Shown here: one piece after another, positions 16,446-25,114 of the stretch
Layout: every line of letters starts with the position of its first letter
How positions within the stretch are numbered: position 1 is the first letter of the stretch
Assembly (NCBI GenBank): GCA_017525605.1
Contig: JAFXSM010000030.1
Span: forward strand, 186,001 to 250,000
DNA length: 64,000 bases
DNA from: Treponema sp.
GTDB lineage: Bacteria; Spirochaetota; Spirochaetia; Treponematales; Treponemataceae
Direction of reading: 5' to 3'
Notes under the pieces: model-generated
The model's input: only the letters and a program-made list of their open reading frames with translations
What the model was told of the DNA's origin: nothing
Database searches by the model: none
Position numbers and translations under genes: made by a program

Positions 16446-17759
16446 ATGATTTTCAAGAGAAAAGGAAAAATCCTGTTGGGTGTGTTCTTGGCTATGAGCC
16501 TGTTGGTGTTCGGTGCGTCGTGCTCGGATGATGAAGATGATGACCCGTCAATTACTATTAATGGAGCATCGACCGTTGAGGCTGGTTCTGAAATTACACT
16601 TACAGCTACAAAAAACAATTTTAGCTCGACAATCAATTGGAGTGTAGCCACTGGGGGGGATTATGCCACAATAAAAGAGGCTTCTGATACTTCATGTGTG
16701 ATTACTGGCGTTGCTGCTGGAACTGCTACCATTAGAGCTGCCGCAGCAGGGGTAAGTAGGGATTGGCAAATAACTGTAACTGGTTCTTCAACTGGCGGAA
16801 CTGGTGTATATGCTGATTTCTACAATTATCCGACAGGAAAACAAAATTCTACAGGTACGTTGACATTGAAGAATCAGGTAAATTCAAAAGTTCTTGTGTT
16901 TACAGATTCCGTAGCACCTGCTAACTACATTGGAACAATTCCTGCGCAGGAGACTATCAAGGTAAAACTTACTGCTGGTAAATTTTACAACATAGTTGCT
17001 GTTCAGCAATCGGTTTACGAAGAAAACCCTGAACTTGCGGCTCAGACTAGCAAACTTGCTTACTATTCAGACACTCAGGCTTATACGGTCAGTGTTTCTC
17101 CTGATAATTTGACAGGAAGTGCAACTTGGATTTTCAATAACAATACGAATTATTGGGTTTCTGTTGAGCATGTTGACAATTCTGGTGAAACTTACGCAGT
17201 TATTGCACCTAATGCAAAGCGTGTTTCTGTTCCTGTTCAGACAAACAATACTTATCCATACAAGCTTGTTTATAAGAAAGAGTTGAAATATAACAATATG
17301 ACTATTGCTGTTGCAGAAAAAACTGCAATGGCAGAGAACGATGAAGCTTCTTTCTATAATCTCACAACGTTTACGACTCATATTAACGGAACTGCTACTG
17401 AAAATGATGATGATTTGGCACCATGTGTTCAGTTCATCAATAACACTGGAAAGACTATTCGTGTCTATAATGGACAACGTCAGCTCACAGATGCTGGTAT
17501 TGCTACTGACGATTATACATTAGCATCGGGCATAACTGCATACTTTACTGCGTTTACGGCGGAAACTTCTTCTACATCTCTAAATGTTAGCAGTGTGGCT
17601 TGGACAGGTGCTCAATCTTGTACTGAGAATGTTACGTTCCAAAAAGGAAAGGTTTACGTTGTTACGGCTGCGCCAAATACCGATAGCACTACTAGTGCGA
17701 CGAATCCTGTTTCATGGACTGTTGTGGAAAAGACTGCTAGCGAATTCTACGAAGAATAA
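16446..17759 (+). CDS. Lipoprotein with Ig-like (BIG2) domain and tandem beta repeats
   Basis: The 437-residue protein has lipobox GASC (Cys about 23), then an acidic run (SDDEDDD). A BIG2-like Ig domain spans about 30-105 (TVEAGSEITLTATKNN, CVITGVAAGTATIRAA). The rest holds about three repeats of roughly 100 residues with the pattern 'F-N-N-(S/T)-x-x-V-x-V...I-A/P...Y' (LTLKNQVNSKVLVFTDS, TWIFNNNTNYWVSV, CVQFINNTGKTIRVYN). Similar repeats open the next gene. GGAGG seven bases upstream fixes the ATG. Base composition is more AT-rich than the neighbouring envelope genes. Surface location is likely; the ligand is unknown. Confidence 0.75.
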   Translation: MIFKRKGKILLGVFLAMSLLVFGASCSDDEDDDPSITINGASTVEAGSEITLTATKNNFSSTINWSVATGGDYATIKEASDTSCVITGVAAGTATIRAAAAGVSRDWQITVTGSSTGGTGVYADFYNYPTGKQNSTGTLTLKNQVNSKVLVFTDSVAPANYIGTIPAQETIKVKLTAGKFYNIVAVQQSVYEENPELAAQTSKLAYYSDTQAYTVSVSPDNLTGSATWIFNNNTNYWVSVEHVDNSGETYAVIAPNAKRVSVPVQTNNTYPYKLVYKKELKYNNMTIAVAEKTAMAENDEASFYNLTTFTTHINGTATENDDDLAPCVQFINNTGKTIRVYNGQRQLTDAGIATDDYTLASGITAYFTAFTAETSSTSLNVSSVAWTGAQSCTENVTFQKGKVYVVTAAPNTDSTTSATNPVSWTVVEKTASEFYEE

Positions 17760-17796
17760 TATGGTGAATTTGATGAAGTTTAAAACTTCTGCTGAA

Positions 17797-17888
17797 ATTC
17801 AAGATGCAAGATGATAATTGCATCTTGAATCTTAATGTCGTAATAAACCTGCTTGGTTTCTTGAGTTTGCCGAGCAGGTTTGTTTTCC
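17797..17888 (+). terminator. Two consecutive hairpins after the BIG2 lipoprotein
   Basis: A 13-bp perfect stem (17797-17809 with 17818-17830) is followed by AAACCTGCT/AGCAGGTTT (17845-17853 with 17873-17881) and a T-rich tail. The second is a terminator. The first may protect the mRNA 3' end. The next gene's AGGGA lies just beyond, so readthrough could continue. Confidence 0.6.
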
Positions 17889-17912
17889 TTTTCTAAAAAT
17901 AGGGAAATGTAT

Positions 17913-19829
17913 ATGAATCGAAAATTTGTTTTATTTTTTCTGTCGCTCTTTTTTATTTTTTCATGTAAAGAGCCAGAACCTGAGTCAGATTTGCCTTCAA
18001 ATACAGATGTTAATAATGAAGAAAATAAAAAGAATGATGACTCTGAAGCAAATTGCTATGTTGAATTTAAAAATTCCTCTATTTTTAGTGTTGTTGTGTA
18101 TTCAGACTCTCAAAGGCAAACGCCTATTTGTCAACTTGCTCCATTTGAAAGAAAAGCTGTGGATGCAGAAGAGAATTCCGTCGGAATGCCTTTTTATATA
18201 ACTTACATAGTTGATGTTGGTATTAATATACCTTGGAATGACAATAGTTCATATGTCATCGTCGTTCCTGAAAAAGGAAAGACAGTTCAGTCTGAAATAA
18301 AAGACCCTGTTAGCATGAGTACAAAAACATGCTTTATTGTTATAGAAAATGAAAGTTCTGCACAGTTAATAATGAAGAGAGGTTCTGGTGAACTTCATCC
18401 TGAAAATGAGAGCGATGTTGATAAAACTATTCTTTTACCCAAAGAAAGTGGAGTGTATTCGGTTTCTATCAGCTCTTTCGGTAATTTTTCCCAATACAAA
18501 CTTCAGACTTCTAATGATATTCAAATTTCTTTTCCTGAAAATTTTATGGCATTTGAATCAGGAAAAATTTTTACAATAGTTGTTACTGATGAAAATGGGA
18601 AACTCTCTTCTGCAATCAAATCCATCTCCCCGTTCGACATCGACACGCGCCGCCAAATCTGGTCGTCCGAGCCTGTCGCGTCGCAGTATTCCGTTGACTG
18701 CGTGCGCTCCGCATACGACGTAAAGGACGGCTCGTTCTACACAGGCAGTGTTCTCGACAAAACGAATGTTGTTTTCATCGAGACGTTCGACGTTTACGGA
18801 AATGTTAAGTGGCATAAGGAATTTACGATTTTGAATTCAGGACAGGAGCAAGGCTGTTATGTAATCGATGCCGCACAGACTTCTGACGGAAATTATCTTC
18901 TTTTGATAAACCAATATTTCGATAGCGAATATTCAGATACGAATGCTTTCTATTATATTCTTTCTGTTGATTCTAGCGGAAATGAAAAAGAGACTCTTGA
19001 TTTGTCAAAGTTTGCACAATCTCATTCATTCGAAAACGTCTGGTTCTACGGAAATATTTGCAAGGGTGCGCTCTGCCCGATTGATAATGACAAATGCGGA
19101 ATTTTCGGTTCAGTTTGGAACGAAAGCGGAGAAATGTACCAGCTCGCTGCCGTCGCGGATTTCTCTTCGTCAACGCCGGCTGTCGAAAATTACTGGACAA
19201 GCAGCGAAAGCTCTGATTTTTTGAATGGAGTTTACAGAACATTCACTTCCGGCTGGTACGATTCGACATCTTCTTCTTTTTACGCAGCTGGCTACAACAA
19301 TTTTTCAGCGGATTATCAAAACCCGCAGCACTCAGGCGTAATCTACAAAATCTCATCTGACTGCTCGACTGCAAGCGAAGAGAAAAGTTTTGGCAGGACG
19401 CTTTTCTTCGGAATCACAGGAAAAAACGGCAAATATTACGTGTGCGGCGAAACAATGGGAAGCACCAGCGACGGAAATCTCTACGGCGGATTCATCTCAA
19501 AGGACATGGTTGATTCTTCAACCGAAATCATCCGCTACCGTTCCACAAAAGAAAACACCTATTTCACCCAGATAAACTTTACGAACAACGGAATCGCACT
19601 TTGCGGCAGCAACTCTTCCTCAATGGACTTTGCAAGCGACGACACGGAAGGCATACTGACATGCTTCTCCACCATCGGCACAAAACTATGGGAAAATAAC
19701 TACAGCGACTACCACACAATCTCCAGCATGGCTGAAAACAACATCGGCACCCAAATCCTTCATGTCGTCAAAAACGACGGCACCAGCAAGATTTTGAGCA
19801 CCGATTTGTTAGGACGAGAGTGTAAATAG
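17913..19829 (+). CDS. Mosaic lipoprotein: AT-rich repeat half joined to a GC-richer propeller-like half
   Basis: The 638-residue protein has lipobox IFSC (Cys about 17) and then KEPEPESD. Residues about 45-230 hold two beta repeats resembling those of the preceding lipoprotein (CYVEFKNSSIFSVVVYSDS, CFIVIENESSAQLIM). From about residue 235 the protein changes to repeated blades of the kind 'A-x-T-S-D-G-N-Y-L-L' (AAQTSDGNYLLLINQ, YYVCGETMGSTSDGNLYGG), suggesting a beta-propeller. Base composition changes abruptly at the same place, near 18605-18630. AGGGA seven bases upstream supports the ATG at 17913 over that at 17907. Function is unknown. Confidence 0.75.
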   Translation: MNRKFVLFFLSLFFIFSCKEPEPESDLPSNTDVNNEENKKNDDSEANCYVEFKNSSIFSVVVYSDSQRQTPICQLAPFERKAVDAEENSVGMPFYITYIVDVGINIPWNDNSSYVIVVPEKGKTVQSEIKDPVSMSTKTCFIVIENESSAQLIMKRGSGELHPENESDVDKTILLPKESGVYSVSISSFGNFSQYKLQTSNDIQISFPENFMAFESGKIFTIVVTDENGKLSSAIKSISPFDIDTRRQIWSSEPVASQYSVDCVRSAYDVKDGSFYTGSVLDKTNVVFIETFDVYGNVKWHKEFTILNSGQEQGCYVIDAAQTSDGNYLLLINQYFDSEYSDTNAFYYILSVDSSGNEKETLDLSKFAQSHSFENVWFYGNICKGALCPIDNDKCGIFGSVWNESGEMYQLAAVADFSSSTPAVENYWTSSESSDFLNGVYRTFTSGWYDSTSSSFYAAGYNNFSADYQNPQHSGVIYKISSDCSTASEEKSFGRTLFFGITGKNGKYYVCGETMGSTSDGNLYGGFISKDMVDSSTEIIRYRSTKENTYFTQINFTNNGIALCGSNSSSMDFASDDTEGILTCFSTIGTKLWENNYSDYHTISSMAENNIGTQILHVVKNDGTSKILSTDLLGRECK

Positions 19830-19841
19830 AAATGCTTTTAG

Positions 19842-19862
19842 ATTCTGAAACAGGTTCAGAAT
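19842..19862. terminator. Short hairpin ATTCTGAA/TTCAGAAT
   Basis: A perfect 8-bp stem with a 5-base loop lies between two co-oriented lipoprotein genes. It lacks a T run, so it is at best a weak terminator or processing site. Similar TTCTGAA-CAGG-TTCAGAA sequences are widespread short palindromes. Confidence 0.4.
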
Positions 19863-19902
19863 GACATAAGGTTAATACCCCGACGTAAACAAGGAGCACC
19901 AC

Positions 19903-22296
19903 ATGAAAAAAATCGATTTTGTTAAGATATTTTCCCTTTTCCTCGTGCTTTCCTGCACCTGCGTTTTCTTTTCCTGCCACGACGACGAAGACGACGAGGA
20001 TGAGCCGGTCGTAGAAGACCCGGTTGACGAGAACGGCGTGAAGATTCCGACCGGCGGAGAACTTGCCGATTCGTATTTCTGGGGAACGTGGATTCGAATG
20101 GACAACGGAAACGAATACATTTTCAAAGAGCGTTACGTCAAATTCGATTCAAAATATTATGTGAACACCGAAAGCTCAGATTCTACTCTCAAAGTTGAGA
20201 CTCTCGGAACTTTCGTGAAACAGTCCGATGCCGTCATGCTCCTAGACTCGATTCCGCTTTTCAGAAAGGGCGGAGCGAATCTCGAATATTCTCTGAAAGT
20301 CGTCGGATTTGCAGATTCATCTGCGTCTTCGAATTTATCCTCGCGCGCCGCAATATCGTCTGGCAGGGGCGGCGTGAATGTGAAAGGAAAATCCGAAAAT
20401 TATCCGTCGCACACTGACGAAGCAACCACCGATGAAGAAGGCAATGTCAAATTGAAAGCTCCTGTTGCCGGTGACAGCGAAACAATCGTCATCACAACCG
20501 GCGACACGACTTGCACCGCGACCGGCTTGCAGGTGAACACCAACGGCGCGAACATGGGAACAATCCCGATTGTGAACAAGAACGACTGCGGCCTCAAAAT
20601 CACCGGAAAAATCCCCGCGGACAAAATGCAGGGCGGCTACCTGTACGCAAACAAAACTTACAGCGGAATGAAGCTTACGATTGAGAACATCGGCGGCGCA
20701 AGATGTGAGGCTGCGGAAGTAAAAATCACACCGAATGATTCATTCTTGACGGCGAGCAGAGAAAGCTTCATTTTGTCAACGCTTCTCCCTGGCACAAAAA
20801 AAGAAGAGGAAATCAATATAACGTTCGGAACTTTTTCTGAGCCGTATGTCGATACAGGACTCAAAATTGAAATAACACTTTCCGGCGGTGACGGTCGCGT
20901 TTGGGAAGATTTTATTCCGCTTCGTGTATTCCGAGCTCAGATGCCGATAACGATTGCGGCAGGCAGCACCGAAAACAACGCGGAAGCAATGCTGAACGGA
21001 TTCATCATTTATCCTGACGGAAACAACAAATTCTTCTCTGTCGCGCATGACAGCCATGCTTCTCTTTACGTCCCGACTTTCAAGCCCGACGAAAATCTCA
21101 TGCTCGTCTTCTCTGGCGCAACTACTTCAAAGACGCTTTCGCAAAGCACCGAAATGTCATACACGGTCAACGTCGATTCTACGGAAGAAAGAGCCGTTGC
21201 AAAGGACAATTCACAAATTACGACTGAAGGAGAGACTTTGCTCGGTTATTTGGATTACGGCGAAAAAGAAAACGGAGCGAGCGACAACGGAAACGACACC
21301 GAAAATACCGCTTTTGAAATCACAGGTTCGAATCCGTCATTCCAGGCATACTTGAAATCTGGCGACCGCGATTTCTACAAGATTTCAGTCGCAAGCACCT
21401 CAACTGAATACTACGGAGCTGAATCTTTCTATTCCCTGATTACCGAGGATGTCAAATTCAATTCGGTCACGCTAAGCTGGTCGCTCGTAAGCGGCGTTCA
21501 GGACAACAACATCCAGCTCTACAAGAGCGATGAGAATGGCGAAGTCCTCGTTGCGTCCGGTGTCAAATCTCCGTACACCGTAAAATCTCTGTCCGGCAGC
21601 ACAGATTACACGTTCTGCCTCAAGAGTTCCGCAAACGACGAAATCTCACCTTGCGTCCAAGTCCGCACTCCTGTAACGCCTAGTTTCGAACTTACAAAAA
21701 TATCTGAAACCGACAATTCCGTAATCTTCGAGCTTGAAAACCTTTCGAACGTCACGACAACAGCCTACATTTTCAACAACGGCAAATACACGGGCGTTTC
21801 GCAGGCAGTCGTGTCAGGCACATCAACATACACAATCCTCGTTGACGGACTGACAAAAAATACAAACTATTCGTTCACCGTCTGCGATTCATCTGCCAGT
21901 GATGCAACTGTGATTTCCAATGAACCTCTCACCGGAAAAACACTTTCTGCAAAGCCCGTAATCGGCAAGCCGAGAATAACGAATGTCGAAGGAACTGTAT
22001 CTGGCTCAAAATGGAATACGCTTTCGTTCACATGGTCAAAGTGTAGTGGAGCTGCAAAATACAATATTTATGAAGGTTCTTCATCGTTTATAACAACAAA
22101 TGACGAACTCTTGGATGGAACTGTGAAGCAATCAAGTAGTTCACTTTCTTATTCAGCTAAAAATTTGGATTTGTATTATTCAACAGCCAAGAAATTCGCG
22201 ATTGTGCCTGTTGATGAAGCTGGAACTGAGCAGCGGGATCACGTCACATACCTGACGGTAAGTTATAATGGCGGAGTTGATCATACTATCGATTAA
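19903..22296 (+). CDS. Large lipoprotein with fibronectin-type III-like domains
   Basis: The 797-residue protein has lipobox FFSC (Cys about 25) and then a dense acidic tether (HDDEDDEDEPVVEDPVDE). An N-terminal lipocalin-like stretch follows (SYFWGTWIRMDNGNEYIF, about 58-110), then CARDB/Ig-like beta regions (about 225-330). Toward the C-terminus there are three fibronectin III-like domains (from about 500: NSVTLSWSLVSG, SVIFELENLSNV, NTLSFTWSKCSGAAKYNIYEG). AAGGAG eight bases upstream fixes the start. It looks like a multi-domain surface or periplasmic binding protein. It is third in a run of acidic-tether lipoproteins. Confidence 0.75.
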   Translation: MKKIDFVKIFSLFLVLSCTCVFFSCHDDEDDEDEPVVEDPVDENGVKIPTGGELADSYFWGTWIRMDNGNEYIFKERYVKFDSKYYVNTESSDSTLKVETLGTFVKQSDAVMLLDSIPLFRKGGANLEYSLKVVGFADSSASSNLSSRAAISSGRGGVNVKGKSENYPSHTDEATTDEEGNVKLKAPVAGDSETIVITTGDTTCTATGLQVNTNGANMGTIPIVNKNDCGLKITGKIPADKMQGGYLYANKTYSGMKLTIENIGGARCEAAEVKITPNDSFLTASRESFILSTLLPGTKKEEEINITFGTFSEPYVDTGLKIEITLSGGDGRVWEDFIPLRVFRAQMPITIAAGSTENNAEAMLNGFIIYPDGNNKFFSVAHDSHASLYVPTFKPDENLMLVFSGATTSKTLSQSTEMSYTVNVDSTEERAVAKDNSQITTEGETLLGYLDYGEKENGASDNGNDTENTAFEITGSNPSFQAYLKSGDRDFYKISVASTSTEYYGAESFYSLITEDVKFNSVTLSWSLVSGVQDNNIQLYKSDENGEVLVASGVKSPYTVKSLSGSTDYTFCLKSSANDEISPCVQVRTPVTPSFELTKISETDNSVIFELENLSNVTTTAYIFNNGKYTGVSQAVVSGTSTYTILVDGLTKNTNYSFTVCDSSASDATVISNEPLTGKTLSAKPVIGKPRITNVEGTVSGSKWNTLSFTWSKCSGAAKYNIYEGSSSFITTNDELLDGTVKQSSSSLSYSAKNLDLYYSTAKKFAIVPVDEAGTEQRDHVTYLTVSYNGGVDHTID

Positions 22297-22333
22297 AAAA
22301 ATCAAAACGACATTTAACTAAACTTTTATGTCA

Positions 22334-22369
22334 AATGCTGAATTTTACAACCCGCATTAATTCGGCATT
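22334..22369 (+). terminator. Hairpin after the FnIII lipoprotein
   Basis: AATGCTGAATT (22334-22344) pairs with AATTCGGCATT (22359-22369) with one G-U. Its loop contains TTTTACAAC, also found in the flanks of the A2 and A3 palindromes, so it may be a decayed family A element. A second hairpin GGCACG/CGTGCC follows near 22430-22452. Confidence 0.45.
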
Positions 22370-22504
22370 CGTTCTAATAATCAACTTCCAGCATATCAAT
22401 CAGCGCAACAATCGTGTCCTGACCGTCAAGGCACGGGCTGATACTCGTGCCTTACAAAAATCAAAATTTGTGCTTTAATCTTGAGAGAAAAACGGAGGCA
22501 CAAT

Positions 22505-22759
22505 ATGAATGCAATAGCACAACAAACAGCAAATTGGTATGTACAAATGCTTATGCCGCTTGAAAATAGTATAAAAATTACAATCATAAACAAGCTTTCT
22601 GCCTCAATTTTGGAAAAAGACGATTCAGCGAAAGAGGATATGTCTTTTTTTAACGATTTGAACAATTCCTGGTGTGATGATATTTCTCCAGAAGAAGAAG
22701 CAGATTCTATTCGTGCTTCTAGGACACAAGGAAAAACACGAATTTTAGAGGAATTCTAA
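22505..22759 (+). CDS. Antitoxin-like protein of a decayed VapBC pair
   Basis: This 84-residue acidic protein starts with helical segments (NAIAQQTANWYVQMLMPLEN) and ends in an acidic/basic tail (WCDDISPEEEADSIRASRTQ). It stands four bases before a broken VapC-type PIN toxin gene, the standard antitoxin position. Size and charge fit an antitoxin, though no DNA-binding fold is recognised with certainty. GGAGG six bases upstream supports the ATG. Because the toxin is destroyed, this may be an orphan antitoxin that neutralises homologous toxins elsewhere. Confidence 0.55.
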   Translation: MNAIAQQTANWYVQMLMPLENSIKITIINKLSASILEKDDSAKEDMSFFNDLNNSWCDDISPEEEADSIRASRTQGKTRILEEF

Positions 22760-22763
22760 TCTT

Positions 22764-22963
22764 ATGGAAGAAGAAAATAAGCGCGGATATTTGCTTGATA
22801 CGATATAAAAACGAAACTCGAATCAGACGGAAAACGCATTGATGATTTCGATATCCTTATCGGCTCAACTGCCATCAAAAGCAATCTTGTGATGGTAACT
22901 GACAATGTGAAACATTTGGAACGACTTCCTAACATAATGATAGAAAATTGGAAGAAGTCGTAA
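22764..22963 (+). pseudogene. vapC: VapC-type PIN toxin remnant with internal deletion and frameshift
   Basis: From ATG 22764 the frame gives a PIN-like start (RGYLLDT, the first catalytic Asp) but stops at 22806-22808. The +2 frame from about 22802 to the TAA at 22961 reads a typical PIN C-terminus (DFDILIGSTAIKSNLVMVTDN, then HLERLPNIMIENW), including the TDN catalytic motif. About 70 central residues of a VapC are missing. The simplest reading is one deletion that joined the two ends out of frame. It cannot make an active nuclease. Confidence 0.8.
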
Positions 22964-23004
22964 TAATAGTTTACAAGTAAATCGAAAATTCTTCTTAAAT
23001 CGTA

Positions 23005-23033
23005 TTGACCATTTTTCATTAGATTTTTATTCT
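23005..23033 (+). promoter_or_regulatory. Promoter of the ATP-grasp operon
   Basis: TTGACC (23005-23010) and TATTCT (23028-23033) at 17-base spacing. Transcription should start near 23040, a few bases before the leader terminator at 23046-23088. Confidence 0.5.
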
Positions 23034-23045
23034 TAGCCAGCGACG

Positions 23046-23088
23046 AAGAGGTCGGAATTTGCAATTGCTTTTTCCGACCTCTTTTTTT
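23046..23088 (+). terminator. Intrinsic terminator inside the predicted leader of the ATP-grasp operon
   Basis: A perfect 12-bp stem AAGAGGTCGGAA (23046-23057) / TTCCGACCTCTT (23072-23083) is followed by a run of seven T. The Shine-Dalgarno of 23108 (CTGGAGG) comes only six bases after the run. It either ends readthrough from the toxin-antitoxin remnant or acts as an attenuator for transcripts from the 23005 promoter. Confidence 0.75.
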
Positions 23089-23107
23089 GTTTTCTGGAGG
23101 TAAATTT

Positions 23108-24433
23108 ATGCAGATTACGGACATCAAACGATTTTGCGCCCATTCCGATTCGGTGAATGAGCTTCTTGCCCGCTACGGTGTAAAATTCGGTATTTACAAG
23201 AACAACACCTTCAGAGAACAGCTTTTTCCGTTCGACATGATTCCTCGCGTGATTGAGAAAGAGGAATTCGCCTATCTTGAACGCGGACTGAAACAGCGCG
23301 TAAAGGCACTGAATGAATTCATAAAGGATATTTACTCGAAGAAGCAGATTGTAAAGGACGGCATCGTTCCGGAAGAATTCGTCTATGCAGGAAGCGGATA
23401 TCTTCCGCAGTGCGAGGGAGTTCTTCCGCCAAAAGGAATATTCTCGCACATTTCGGGAATCGACCTTGTTCAGGGAAAGGACGGAAACTGGTACATTCTC
23501 GAAGACAATCTCAGGATTCCGTCTGGTGCCTCATATCCGATGATTGCGCGAGACTTGTGCAGGAAAAGCTTTCCGTCTCTCTTCGAGCAGAATCATATAG
23601 AAGACAACAGAAATTACGCGAGGCTTCTCCGAAAGACGATGGACAACGTGAACACAGGCGGACACACGGTCATTCTCTCTCCTGGAAGATACAATGCGGC
23701 ATATTTCGAGCATTCATACCTTGCCGAGCAGACCGGCTCCCATCTTGCGACTGGAAGCGAGCTGACGGTCGAAGGCGATTATCTTTACTTCATCGACTAT
23801 TCCGGCAAGAAGGAGAAGGTCGGTGCAGTCTACAGGCGGATTTCCGACGAATATCTTGACCCGATGAATTTCCGCGACGACTCTGTAATTGGTATTCCGC
23901 ATCTGTACGACATCTACCGCAAGGGAAACGTCGCCCTCATAAACGCGCCCGGAAACGGAGTCGCCGACGACAAGGGAATCTACTATTTCGTTCCGAAGAT
24001 GATTGAATATTACCTCGGGGAGAAGCCTGTTCTTCATAACGCGCCGACATACCTTCCGTTCTACGAGAATGACATGAAGTATGTCCTTGAGAATTTCGAC
24101 AATCTGGTCCTGAAGGACGTTGCGGAGGCCGGCGGCTACGGAGTCGTTTTCGGAAGCAAGATGACGCAGAAGGAGAAGATTGATTTCATCGCGCTTCTGA
24201 AGGAGAATCCGCGTCGCTTTATCGCGCAGGAGGTAATCGATTTTCTTGACCTCGATATTTATGAGGACGGTGAATTCGTTCCGAGAAAGGCGGATTTGCG
24301 CGCTTTCGTCCTCATGGCGGATGAGCCGATGGTCTGGAAGAGCGGGCTGACGAGATTCTCCCGCAATCCTGATTCGTTCATAGTGAATTCGTCGCAGGGC
24401 GGCGGCTTCAAAGATACATGGGTTATGTCTTGA
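23108..24433 (+). CDS. Circularly permuted ATP-grasp protein (COG2308, DUF404/DUF407)
   Basis: The 441-residue protein matches circularly permuted ATP-grasp ligases: YAGSGYLPQCEGVLPPKG, LEDNLRIPSGASYP (about residue 131), SPGRYNAAYFEHSYLA, and nucleotide-binding strands in DNLVLKDVAEAGGYGVVFG (about 330). Such enzymes are predicted to join amino acids or peptides in an ATP-dependent way, together with alpha-E and transglutaminase-like partners. Both partners follow here at 15 and 9 bases. The start has GGAGG seven bases upstream. It is the first gene of a five-gene operon. The substrate is unknown. Confidence 0.9.
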   Translation: MQITDIKRFCAHSDSVNELLARYGVKFGIYKNNTFREQLFPFDMIPRVIEKEEFAYLERGLKQRVKALNEFIKDIYSKKQIVKDGIVPEEFVYAGSGYLPQCEGVLPPKGIFSHISGIDLVQGKDGNWYILEDNLRIPSGASYPMIARDLCRKSFPSLFEQNHIEDNRNYARLLRKTMDNVNTGGHTVILSPGRYNAAYFEHSYLAEQTGSHLATGSELTVEGDYLYFIDYSGKKEKVGAVYRRISDEYLDPMNFRDDSVIGIPHLYDIYRKGNVALINAPGNGVADDKGIYYFVPKMIEYYLGEKPVLHNAPTYLPFYENDMKYVLENFDNLVLKDVAEAGGYGVVFGSKMTQKEKIDFIALLKENPRRFIAQEVIDFLDLDIYEDGEFVPRKADLRAFVLMADEPMVWKSGLTRFSRNPDSFIVNSSQGGGFKDTWVMS

Positions 24434-24448
24434 AAAAGGGGGCAAAAT

Positions 24449-25105
24449 ATGAAAGTTCTTTCTTGGGAAAACAGCGACAGGCTTTTCTGGCTCGGACGTT
24501 ACAGCGAGCGCGCGTATTCTGAAATCAGGCGTTTTTCGAATCAGTTTGACAGGATGATTGACATCAGGGACGACGAGGACATCGATGCTTTTACGAAACG
24601 ATTCTGCTTTTCGCAAGACGAGCCTGATTCAATCTATTCGAATCTGATGAGGGCATACGACAACGCTATTCTTCTCCGTGACGAAATCGGAAGCGAGACT
24701 CTCTGCTACATTCAGCTTGCGGTCTACGCCATGAACAAGGCGCGTGAGAGCGAGGCGCCGATTCTCGCGCTGCAGCGTGTCACTGACAACATCGTCGCCT
24801 TCTGGGGGCTTGTCGATGACAGCGTTGACGAGCCGAACGTGAGGAGCATCATAAAGCTCGGAAAGCGAATCGAGAGAATCGACAACTATGCGAGGTGGAA
24901 GGTCGAGCCGAACGAAATCAGGCGCGAGCTGAAAAGGCTCAACATCAGAATCGAGCGTACCGGACTCAACTATGATGCGGAGAAGCTTTTCCATCTGAAT
25001 CTTCTGATGAATGCGGAGGAAACTGACTATGATATGGTCGTCCAGGACATCGAGACGCTCGTCTTGAACGAAAGGCAATATTTCTCAAAGGCTTCGGGGC
25101 AGTAA
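24449..25105 (+). CDS. Alpha-E domain protein (COG2307, DUF403)
   Basis: The 218-residue all-helical protein begins WENSDRLFWLGRYSERA, the alpha-E hallmark, and has the basic helix NYARWKVEPNEIRRELKR near residue 150. Alpha-E proteins are almost always encoded next to circularly permuted ATP-grasp proteins and often fused to them. They are thought to be partners or substrates' carriers in peptide ligation. AAAGGGGG lies eight bases before the ATG. This standalone version confirms the module assignment for the operon. No catalytic residue is established for the family. Confidence 0.9.
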   Translation: MKVLSWENSDRLFWLGRYSERAYSEIRRFSNQFDRMIDIRDDEDIDAFTKRFCFSQDEPDSIYSNLMRAYDNAILLRDEIGSETLCYIQLAVYAMNKARESEAPILALQRVTDNIVAFWGLVDDSVDEPNVRSIIKLGKRIERIDNYARWKVEPNEIRRELKRLNIRIERTGLNYDAEKLFHLNLLMNAEETDYDMVVQDIETLVLNERQYFSKASGQ

Positions 25106-25114
25106 AAGAAAGGC

